In this document: one piece after another, positions 47,810 to 58,887 of the stretch
Layout of the letters: each line of letters starts with the position of its first letter
Numbering within the stretch: the stretch's first letter is position 1
Source of the DNA: Phanerochaete sordida
Lineage: Eukaryota > Basidiomycota > Agaricomycetes > Polyporales > Phanerochaetaceae
Assembly: GCA_019973155.2 (NCBI GenBank)
Contig: BPQB01000024.1
Span: 62,001 to 126,000 of the forward strand
DNA length: 64,000 nt
Reading direction: 5' to 3'
The notes under the pieces: generated by a model
Told to the model about the DNA's origin: nothing
What the model saw: only the letters and a program-made list of their open reading frames with translations
Databases searched by the model: none
Translations under genes and position numbers: made by a program

Positions 47810-47827
47810 GCGCATCAAATGATGCGC
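47810..47827. promoter_or_regulatory. 18-bp near-palindrome upstream of FunK1 E
   Basis: GCGCATCAAATGATGCGC lies 283 bp before the ATG and is flanked by one further G:C pair (47809-47828). It differs from the FunK1 D site only at the central base. Confidence 0.65.
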
Positions 47828-48045
47828 CTTTCTTTATTAGGCGAATGTGTCGGGCTCTCCAAATGCGAGAAGCGAACGCTGAGCTGCTTTTACCACTATT
47901 TGTCCAACGGGATGTTCGTTCAAGTCCACGCCATAATCATCAATTGGCCGTTACTTAAAATCTCCCACTTCTCATAGCACGCATTAGTGGGTAGTATCTT
48001 GCGCAGAAGACCATTTTAACATTTCCTCCTAACTAATTCCCGCAG

Positions 48046-48274
48046 AGGATAAGGTGGCGTCAAAGGGGTTGGCCCTCCGCAGGGACGAAGTACGAGAGGA
48101 CGTCATAGAACAGCGTCTAGAATACACCTTCAATATCGTAGCAGATGATGTCGGGCAACAGGGGCTTCAACAGATGCACTAGCGGGAGTGTCAGTGACCT
48201 CTGCGTAAAATCGCAAAGCTGTCTGAAGCGGACTTACGATCACAATCGCCCCAGGGTGCTTCTTCCCGCGACAT
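48046..48274 (-). pseudogene. Short FunK1 relic related to gene A
   Basis: About 230 bp align with the end of the catalytic-loop exon, the following intron and the start of the last exon of FunK1 A (and of the 43786-44610 relic). The readable frame EGVF*TLFYDVLSYFVPAEGQPL*RH matches EGAFWTLLYGVLSHFVPPAESLPLRRH. The conserved Trp is TAG and an Arg is TGA. The GTAAGT donor is retained. It begins only ~27 bp beyond the stop codon of FunK1 F. Confidence 0.75.
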
Positions 48275-48300
48275 GACTAACGTGCTGCTTCACTATATCC

Positions 48301-50803
48301 TCATGCCCGCTGCTGCAGTAATCGTAGCCGTTTCGATTTCCTAGGATGCTGTGCACCGTAGTGGCCGTCCCATGATCTGCCCCCGCTCTCTGTCTCGCGG
48401 GAGCGTTTCGTTCCTGGACAGAGACTGACTCCAGCGGAAATGTGGCCCGGCGGAAGCTCCAGAGTTTGCGGCGTTTGAGGATACTTCGCGAGCGCGGCCG
48501 CGAAGAGGTCAACCCAATACGACGGTTCGACCACTCGCCGAAACGTAGCCACAACATCCTCCTTCTGGCTATCGGGAACGCCAGCGCCGCCACGTCGAAC
48601 GAGATGGTACTTCCACCAGCTCCGAGCGGCATCTCGTACGAGATCTTTTAGGATCGCATCTTGGAACTCGAGGTGCTTGAAGTCGCTGGGATGGAGGAAC
48701 CCCTTCTTGCTGATGCCACCGATGAGGTTGCCGTGACCGTCCAGGTCGCGGCTTTCGAAGACAACGCGCAGTTTGTTTTGGTCGGGAAGGCCGAAGTGCT
48801 CCAGCGCACTGTACAGCAGCACCCAGAAGATCGACTCCAGGTCGTCGACGATCTCGTTGGTGAGCAACGGATTTTCCAGCAAGCGAATGGACATGAACTT
48901 CCAAGTGCCCTGCCCAGCACGTCAGCTTTGACCAGAAGCTCACCAGCAACGGCTGACTCACTATTCCTGGAGTCCGGCGATCCTTTGGCCCAGCGTGGTC
49001 CCAGTCATTCAAGACGCCTTGCCCGTCCGACGTGATCATGAGATTGTGATAGCTTATGTCGCGATGCAGAATGCCCAACGCGTCATGCGTCTTCTGAAGA
49101 GCTACGGATACCTCAGTGAGCTGGCCTTTCAAGATACAGTTCTCAAGGCAGCTTACCACACAGCGCGTCGTGGATGGCTTGGACAAGTTCCCGCGCGCTC
49201 CGAGCGGTCTGCAGTGGGTAGACGATGTCTTGTACGATGCGATGGTGGGTATGCCGCGGGAGGGAGTGGCGGCCTACCCTCCACGGCAGGTCCGCCGCAG
49301 AAGCTGAGCGGTTCGCGGTTCCTTGAAGTCTTCCTTCACTGTCCTTGACATCACCACCATACAGTACGGGAAGTATGTGCGGAACATCATGCGCCTCGAG
49401 TTCTTGCAAAGTCCTGAACTCGGGTCGCAGGTAGTTGCGGTCTGCGCGCCAGCTGTCCTTGAAGAACACGAGACGCTGCGCCCGAAGGTCGAAGGCTACG
49501 TATGCGCGGGTCGCCCGACCCACAAGCGACATCTCGCCAGCAAACGGACGGCGGACGATGAGGTCGGTAGTATCCCCCGTCGCCTCGTTCACTACGCGAA
49601 TCTTCCACGTCGGGAACGTGCCGGACTCGTCGAGGGTGCAGTCAGCATCCGGGAGCACGCGCGCATATTGGCCGTCCGCGGTCACCGGTGCCTTCATCTC
49701 CTCTAGCCATGCCCGCACGGCGTCGACGAAGAGGTCCTTCTCCTTCCGACTAGGGTGCGTCACGGACGGATCCCAGCCGCGCTGCTCGTCCGACATGTGT
49801 GCGAAGAACCAGAAGAATTGTGCGAGCAGTCCAGGCTGGTCCACATAATCGAACCGCTCCGTGACGAGTCCGCCAGAGCGGTCGAAGCGAAGAAACCGCG
49901 CGTAACGGCCGAAGAGGATGAGATGGAATAGATGGCAGCGGTGTTGCCGCAGAAACTGAGCATGTACGTGGGAGAGGAGAGATGCCCGGCTTCGTTCTGC
50001 TCGCTGCGTCCGTTTCTCGATGTGGATCGTGGGTTCTTGTTCGATGGAGGAACTTGTGGGCTGGTAGAGCTCCTCTGTGGGTAGTTCGACGAGAGGCACC
50101 TCAGGTTTGCCGAGCGCGTCGAAGGCAGCGCGGGTTCGAGGGGTTAGGCTTTTCGCGCATGAGCGGGGCAACCCGTTCGCTGAAGAAGGCATGGAGGATT
50201 CCTCCCCCATGAGGATCGTAATCCCATACGGGTTGCTTCCTGAGCCTTCAGAAGAGCCATTCTCAGGGCCCACCCTGCCAACTGCTGGTCCTGCAGTGGG
50301 CATGGCAGGGCAGGAGTCTGGAGACGGTGAGAGCTGGAGCTCTTCGCGGGTGAGGAACGGATCCGCTTCGACGTCCGTTCGAATGTCGACCCCCATGAGA
50401 TATGTTGCGAAGTCGCAATATTCGACAACGTCTCGCTTCTTGTTACAGGCTTCGCGCTGCGTTCTGGGTTTCTTCCGTACTCCGAGGACGGGAACAAGGT
50501 CAATGCCATCGTTGCTATATCGCTTTGGCTTCTTCATCTTCGTGACGAATAGGCGAATATTTGGGCATATCTTTGATTTCTCAATACCACCGATCTTGGC
50601 GCAACACATATCAACGAAAGCCGTCTGTCAGAAATACTGTTACGCACCACTCGTTGACCCATCTCCTCCTCATTCGTGCCGTGCCAGACGTCGCCGAAAT
50701 CCGCTTGAGGCATGGTCGCAGACACGCCACCGACGCGCATGAACGTGTCGACGAATGACTGCGGGGGCATGAACCCAACGAAGTGAGTGGTGGTGGCCAG
50801 CAT
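48301..50803 (-). CDS. FunK1-type fungal protein kinase, gene F
   Basis: Four exons (50803-50648, 50594-49157, 49101-48962, 48909-48301; phases 0, 1, 0) give 780 residues. Exon 1: GFMPPQSFVDTFM. Exon 2: IEKSKICPNIRLFVTKMKK, RRPFAGEMSLVGRATRAYVAFD, VFFKDSWRADRNYLRPEF, HHRIVQDIVYPL. Exon 3 (140 nt): GILHRDISYHNLMI, NDWDHAG. Exon 4: NEIVDDLESIFWVLLYSALEHFG, ending HPRKSKRLRLLQQRA. Catalytic residues are kept. The linker is shorter than in D and E. By eye it is closest to gene E. Confidence 0.9.
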
Positions 50804-50919
50804 GTCAAGCCTGTGCCACAGTAGACTCAGCGCGGAGGGGCGGATAATGATAGAGAAGGGCTATTTCAACCCTGGCTAGACTTGAGTGGGATGCCATGAA
50901 CTGAGGTCACCAGTCACCA

Positions 50920-50926
50920 GTGGCCA
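50920..50926 (-). promoter_or_regulatory. TGGCCAC box upstream of FunK1 F
   Basis: Sense-strand TTGGCCACTGG lies ~117 bp before the ATG, matching the position of the box at FunK1 E (119 bp) and G (124 bp). Confidence 0.4.
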
Positions 50927-51111
50927 ATGCATGGTCGCTGCACTATAGCACGTCAGACAACGCAACGCACATCCCAGGGTCTTCAGTCATAGATAGCCGC
51001 GTATATGTCTGCGGATAAGAATACAGGACATGTGTCGAAACTTGAATGTTCAAGATATTTCAGGAACTTGAAGTATCGCGCTAGATTTCGCGGACGGCGT
51101 TCAAGGAATCG

Positions 51112-51129
51112 GCGCATCAACTGATGCGC
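51112..51129. promoter_or_regulatory. 18-bp near-palindrome upstream of FunK1 F
   Basis: GCGCATCAACTGATGCGC lies 309 bp before the ATG with an extra flanking G:C pair (51111-51130). Only the centre differs from the sites at FunK1 D and E. Confidence 0.65.
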
Positions 51130-51847
51130 CGTATTCCATTTCTGGATAACCGGTCCTCGACGCCACGCTGGCGTTGGTTATGCATTCTGCCACATTGCTA
51201 CACACCTGCTGCACATGAAGACAGGTACAGCTCAGTGGGAGTGGTATCGTGGTATCTAGCTTGATTTTCGGTCTTGTTTCTCAGGGTCGGCAACGTGGGC
51301 GGGTCGCTCTCCGAGGTTCCCGCATCCGAACTTCAAGTTGGACCGAGGTCCGTGTCCCGCTACGCTGCCGCGCCGCCGCGTAAGTGCCTTGCACAGACCA
51401 TGAAATCGGCATCGACCCCTGCTCACACTGCGTATTTCAACAACGCTGCGGCACGGTTGTCTTGCCAATGGCGAGCACGGACGGTTCCACCCCTTCCAAC
51501 ACTTCCAGCCCGCCGCGTGTCGAAGAACTGGGAGTGGATGCACATCTTCCTGACGAGTCAGCTCAATTTGAGTCGTTAGACATAGCTGCATGCAAATCAA
51601 CCCAAGACACGACGCTAGGGCTGCCCCAGCTCTGGGTCGAGCGATATGTTGCTGTTCATCCTAGGAGATGCCTGACTGAACCCTCTTCGTAACCCCAGAG
51701 CTTCAAACGACTGCTGGAGCCCGGACCCAGGTGGTTCATCGCTGCCGTCACGGGTGCCCTGTTTGCCCTCCATTACCCTCGGAGGTACACTGGCACCTTT
51801 CAAGTTTCCTGGCGTGCAGCGCTGGTCGCTTCATTCTGCGACGACCA

Positions 51848-52348
51848 ATACAGTGCTTTTCATCAGAATCTGCAGTCGCCGTGATTTCGACAACTGTTTG
51901 TTCCGTACAAATTTATACCTTAAAGGGTACCGCAATGTCACGCATAAATCCTCTGACTCTGCTCAGGGCCTTGTACCCTCATCATACCACAGCAGTATGC
52001 CAGGATGTGGATTAATACTTCATATCTTCTGATCAAAAATGCTGCCCAGCAATTTCCTTGCTCTTGACAGCCTATACTCGCACCAAAATCCGGCACAGAG
52101 CCAGTGGCACAGAGGTGGGTCTGCGCATCGCAGACGCGCGCTGTTACCGCAGAACCGTCTAGGAAAGCATGATTGAATCGTGCAGCATCATAGCCTCTCA
52201 TCTGTGGGTTTCTATTCTGCGACTGCTGCCCGTCATGCTCACTGTGACCAGCGTCACTACTCCTTGCGCCGTTTATGGCAATGTTTTGTACGGAACAAAC
52301 AGCCGTCGAAATCACGGCGACTGCAGATTCGGCTGAAAAGCACTGTAT
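51848..52348. mobile_element. MITE-like element with 64-bp terminal inverted repeats
   Basis: The arm 51848-51911 (starts ATACAGTGCTTTTCA) and the reverse complement of 52285-52348 agree at 60 of 64 positions. They enclose ~370 bp without coding potential. Translated, both arms give a near-identical IQCFS(S/A)ESAVAVIST(T/A)VCSVQ-like string, which is a by-product of the repeat. I find no convincing target-site duplication and no transposase. It may be a non-autonomous DNA transposon. Confidence 0.65.
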
Positions 52349-52372
52349 CGCCAGGAGATCCTGCGGCGGGAG

Positions 52373-53170
52373 ATGGCAGTGCGCGTGCGCGATGCGTGGC
52401 GCGTGGCAACGCCGGACGATCCAGACGCGCCGACGCGTGCATTCTGGCGACGAGTATCCGTCTGGACTGAGTTCGCCCCCCAGGCCGCACCGCGCATCCG
52501 CGCCAATATGTTCAGCGCCGCCGAGCAAATCTTCGCAAGCGAGCTCTACAAGAAGTGGCAGGAAAGCGGGGCACCAGAGGACTTGAAGATGACTCTGGAA
52601 GCCAGGTCACCATGTGCGTATATGCATGAACTTCGGGTGCCAATGCAGATGACTGATGCGTTTGGCGCGGACGCGCTCCAAGTCTGGCTTCGTTGCGTCC
52701 TGCGTACAAGTGCGCTGAGCGAGCTTTGAAGCACAATATGGCTATTCCATGCCACGCCAAATTTTGGCCCGGCGGACGAGCAAGCGACTCGAGAGACTCG
52801 AGAGACCGTGCTCGAGATGCCGTTCCATATAGGGTTCCTTGCGCTGCTCGAGAACTGGGACAGGTGGAAGGTGCGTCTCTTCTATAGCTCGACACACACA
52901 CACAACATTCGAGCTAACCCGTCCCAGCGCTTTGGTACAGCGAGCTACGTTGGCTGCGTCGCGTCCGCCGCGGTCGGTATCTTCGCGCGTCATCCTGCGC
53001 TGTTGATGGCGTCCGCGCTCACGGCCAATGCATCCGTCTTCGCGATGTTTGTACACACATGCGCGATGGGTGGGCTCGATACCGCTGCGTCCATGCAGCA
53101 CCGCCAGCCTCTCGAACAATGTCTCGAGACGGTGACGGGCGATCCGAGGGAAGTCGCGCAGCTTGCATGA
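52373..53170 (+). CDS. Doubtful small gene, unknown protein with hydrophobic C-terminal part
   Basis: Two frames on the plus strand could belong together. The first, 52373-52729, contains SVWTEFAPQAAPRIRANMFSAAEQIFASELYKKWQESGAPEDLKMTLE. The second, about 52808-53170, has a likely 57-nt intron (GTGCGT..CCCAG, 52871-52927) joining LLENWDRWK to RFGTASYVGCVASAAVGIFARHPALLMASALTANASVFAMFVHTCAMGG, with two short hydrophobic stretches. The link between the parts is not resolved because a stop at 52727-52729 needs an intron I cannot place with confidence. I do not recognise a family. It begins right next to the inverted-repeat element, so its 5' end may be disrupted. Confidence 0.3.
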
Positions 53171-53447
53171 GAAGGGTTTATGTGAGCCGCGACAGTTGGT
53201 ACTTTGTTTGTACGACAGGACATGATTGAATATACTCTCCCCCACTCAACAATTGATACAGCAGGTTGACGTGATCAGTGTCGATACATGTATTGACGAT
53301 AGAATCCAGGCGCAGGTGCCATTGTCGCTGGCTACAATCGTCACCAGATGAGATGGCACGCGAAATATTGTGCCATTTTAGCCAGCTCTAGCATGAAAGT
53401 ATCTATTGCAGCTCTAGCTGACATCTAGTTATATCAATCGTCAATCC

Positions 53448-54071
53448 CTATGCAGACGGAACCTGCCGTCTGTGAGGGAGCGAGCCGTCTTCGTGCGGCA
53501 CCCACTCCAGCCAGCCGCGGTACAGCCCGTACCAGTAATAGAAGCCCCTGCATACGCTCATGAGTTGAGCTTATAATGTCCGCATGAGAAACCAGTGATA
53601 CATACCAAGACATGGGACCGACACCGCAGAGGGCTGCACAATAGTAGTGATCAGCGACACCGATAGTCAGAAAGATCCATAGGTTCGTACCAAAGACCAC
53701 CGCGGAGAAGACCGCTATCTCCAGAGGTGCGGCTGCAAATAGGAAGAAGACAACAGCGAAGAACCCGGAGTATACGCCTGCCCGAAACACTCAGCACAAG
53801 TAACAGCGTATCGAGCATAGATCGCACCCATCACCAGCGAGACGCTGCACCAGATGAGCATCATGCGCAGGCTTCCCGCGACCCACTCGTTGAAGCAGTG
53901 CGTCTTGTGCCGCCACTCCTGGCGGAGCCAGATATAGGTCACGGCGCAGTAGAGCGCGACGAACGCCGTCGCCAGTAGTGCACCGACTGAAAAGCCGAGC
54001 GCTACGTTGCGCAGAGGCCCATCGGGCGCAGTGAAGATGAGGCTCAACAGCTGTGCCTCTACACCAGCCAT
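53448..54071 (-). CDS. Small polytopic membrane protein, unknown
   Basis: Three exons (54071-53828, 53777-53606, 53547-53448) give 171 residues. The 50-nt first intron (GTGCGA..GCAG) resolves an apparent frameshift between two hydrophobic frames. About four membrane segments are visible: NVALGFSVGALLATAFVALY, SLRMMLIWCSVSLVMGVY, AAPLEIAVFSAVVFGTNLWI and the Trp/Tyr-rich YCAALCGVGPMSWGFYYWYG. The end is ..WLEWVPHEDGSLPHRRQVPSA. The loop HKTHCFNEW and the Tyr/Trp-rich last helix recall small agaricomycete integral membrane proteins of unknown role. The ATG at 54071 is the best-placed start, but an upstream exon cannot be ruled out. Confidence 0.6.
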
Positions 54072-54929
54072 ACTAGGGGAGGCGTCAGTACGGTACAAGT
54101 GACAGGGTGTGGAGGGCGCACAAGGTTCCTGCGAGGATGAGCGTGGAGAGCGTGCGCTGAGCGTACTCAAAGTACGGTTTCGGGATATATCCGAGTTCTG
54201 GGTAGATGGTCGAGCTTAGTAAGTTTGTACGGCATGCGGCGTTATGTTCGGGATGCACCTGGAAAGGGCGAATCCCCCTTGTCGGAGTGTGGCGGACCAG
54301 CCGCCAGTTCTTCGTGAATTGTGTTAGAAAGCACAGAGTGCTGGATACCTAGGAGATTGTCCGAAGGAATGTGGTTGTTTTCCGCAAAAGATCGATCTAG
54401 TGCGTCGATACAGCAGATTCCGAGGCTATTCTGCTTCCTCGGCGCCGGGCGGGAAGGGTAAAGGGATCTAGACGACTGTGTTCCTGTCAGAAGTGTTGGA
54501 ATGAGAGGCCGAAAGGGTACTCTACCACGGTAATAGACATTTAAAAGGGCCAAAAGGAGCGTGAAAGCGACGGGGTGGTGCCGATGAGGATGTCCAGCTG
54601 CCATCTTCGTACGACTTATACGAACTGGTAAGCGAAGTCTGACAGCACCAACGGGAGCTTAAGACCAAAGCATAACAAGAGTCGGCTGCAATGTTGACGG
54701 TCGCGATGACTCGGGACGCAGCTGTCAGACAGGGTCGCTTCGAGCGGCGGTAGATGGGACTCATGCGAGCGTGGCACCGGCATTGACCAGGTACGCGAGG
54801 TGTGACTTGTACTTCTTTGTTCTGAAACTTGCACACCGATGGTTATCGTTAGCTGAAATGTCATTTCAAGTGTATGCACCACAAAACATCTCGTACTGAT
54901 CTAGCAGCCTCTCAAGCGCTTGGACCTCG
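54072..54929. other. Intergenic, nothing assigned
   Basis: About 860 bp upstream of the membrane protein. Short frames only. A minus-strand frame at 54242-54604 has a hydrophobic start but no domain. Confidence 0.45.
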
Positions 54930-55790
54930 GGGGACGAATTGGTTCGTCCCGTTGCGACGGCTCATCGTCAGCTGGGGGCGGAAATTTTCACTTCCAGCCA
55001 GCAGAGACGCGACTTGACAGCGAAGAATTGGAGGAAGAACTGCTTGTAGTGGAATCAGGGTCACCTGATGCTCCAGAGGGACTCTGGGGTGTCGCTGAAC
55101 GATCCTGTGAGTGACGAGATTAACTCAGAGAAGTGCGAGTTACTCACGAGGAAACTCGGGAACGATGTTATCACCGCCTTGGGGTATACCACGAAAGACC
55201 GACTCAAGCTTCTCGATCCAGCGGGATGGGTCGGATGCGATCCTCAGCGGCTCTCGCATGCGGTGCATATCTTCTTCGGACAGTCCCATGTCCGGGGACA
55301 TCCTCTCATGCAGCGCACGTCAGCACATGCCGAACTCGAGGATGAGCTCGAGGAGCTTAGACTTCCCAGAAGTCAGGCGCAAGCGTCTCCAGTTTTGTGC
55401 TCTGATCCAAACAACCTTGTCGCCGCCGCCAGCGCGTCTGCTTTCAGCGTCCGGATATCTCTGGCTAAGGACCTCGTTGGTGAATCCTGTTCAGGCAGGC
55501 CGAAACATTTGCAAGCCCAGTAGACGAGGACCCAGAAGACGGATTCCGGGTCGTCAAGAATATCATGAGGCTCTTCTAAATGTATCAATAATGCCGTCAA
55601 CATGTATTCCCACTTTCCTTGTACATAGAAGAGGTGAGATCCAAAGAGTGAGCGCGAGCACAGAGGCAGGTTCGCTCCCACAATATCTGGTACCAGTGGT
55701 GAGCGTATTCTTGGTCTCGGCGTGATCCCAGTCATTGATGATACCCATACCGTCAGGTAATAACATGGTGTTGTTTATTCGCCAGCAAGA
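54930..55790 (-). pseudogene. Degenerate 3' fragment of a FunK1 gene
   Basis: Reading the minus strand from ~55790: INNTMLLPDGMGIINDWDHAETKN (end of catalytic-loop exon), an intron, then GKWEYMLTALLIHLEEPHDILDDPESVFWVLVYWACKCFGLPEQD (start of the C-lobe exon). Farther on come an in-frame TGA after LELILEFGMC and the FunK1-like segment DPSRWIEKLESVFRGIPQ. The HRD loop itself and everything 5' of it are missing, and the basic tail is not found. It is more diverged than the two other relics, with no close parent in the window. Confidence 0.7.
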
Positions 55791-56075
55791 ATGCGGCCGG
55801 GTGGCGTCGTGGCGAGTATCCAGTAGGCATGGTGGCGTTCGAGAATCAAACCCGGATGCGAACTGTGCTGCGAAGTCGGCGCCTAATCTTACCAGCGCTT
55901 ATCGACGTTCGGTCTGCTGTGGCTCCCTAGTCTTGCCCTGGCCCAGAGCAGCTCTCAGAGCTGAAACCACAAACATGAAATGGTATTGAAGGGGGTTGAA
56001 CAACTTGAAAAGCTCGACGTGATTCACCAACGAGCGTAGACAAAACATGCTATATGCCAATCACACAATTTTCAA

Positions 56076-56146
56076 GCATTAATGGGGTAGTGGTAACCTG
56101 GGTCGTTGCCATCGACCCGCCGGGGGTTCGATTCCCCCTTAATGCA
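56076..56146 (+). tRNA. tRNA-Gly (anticodon GCC)
   Basis: A 71-nt cloverleaf: acceptor GCATTAA pairs with TTAATGC and discriminator A. The D-arm is TGGGGTAGTGGTAACC. The anticodon stem-loop is GGTCG-TTGCCAT-CGACC with GCC at the centre. The T-arm is GGGGG-TTCGATT-CCCCC, giving a good internal B box. There is no intron. A T-run follows directly (56147-56150), a likely Pol III stop. The acceptor stem is unusually A/T-rich but fully paired. Confidence 0.93.
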
Positions 56147-56406
56147 TTTTGCTTCTTGAGCTTTTTGCTGGAATCACTTGGGATTTACCGGTCCATGCCA
56201 CAGTTTGCTACCGCTACGTAGTGCGGTCTGCTCGTCTAAAAGCACTATGCTTACGCACGTACGTGCTCGGTGAGTCATCCCAAAGGTATCTAGTGTAGGA
56301 TTCCGGGCCATAAGTGTCGACCGTCCCGCGCGCAGAGAAGTCTGTCGTGTCAGGTTGTGTCTACTGACGTACTTGGCAAGTCTGGCGGTACCATCGACAC
56401 AGATAG

Positions 56407-58576
<2,170 letters not shown>

Positions 58577-58887
58577 AGGAAAGGAGTTGTGGTAAGAGGT
58601 GGTCCTGGTAGACGAGTTGGGTCGTAATTAGCGCGTCTGCGATAAGCTATGCGAAACCCCTCGATAACAAATCTCGGTAAGAGTTTGGCGAACTGGACTA
58701 ACACGTGATACAACCGTTTTGCTATTCGCGTTGTTACCGTGTTCTACAACGCGTTCAATAGTCGACGACGCGACGAGACAGACAATTCGCGTGAAATTCA
58801 TGGTACCGTGCTAGAAATAGGCGTATCGTGATTGAGCATGCGACGACTACAGATATTCGACGCGATCTACGCGATGTACCGCCAGGC

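Noticed and set aside
51384..51692. Plus-strand frame with MASTDGSTPSNTSSPPRVEELGVDAHLPDE
   Set aside because: It looks like a possible protein start, but no downstream exon in frame and no domain could be found, so it is not listed as a gene.
53771..53831. Apparent frameshift between two hydrophobic frames in the small membrane protein
   Set aside because: A 50-nt intron (53827-53778, GTGCGA..GCAG) links VMG to VYSGFF in frame.
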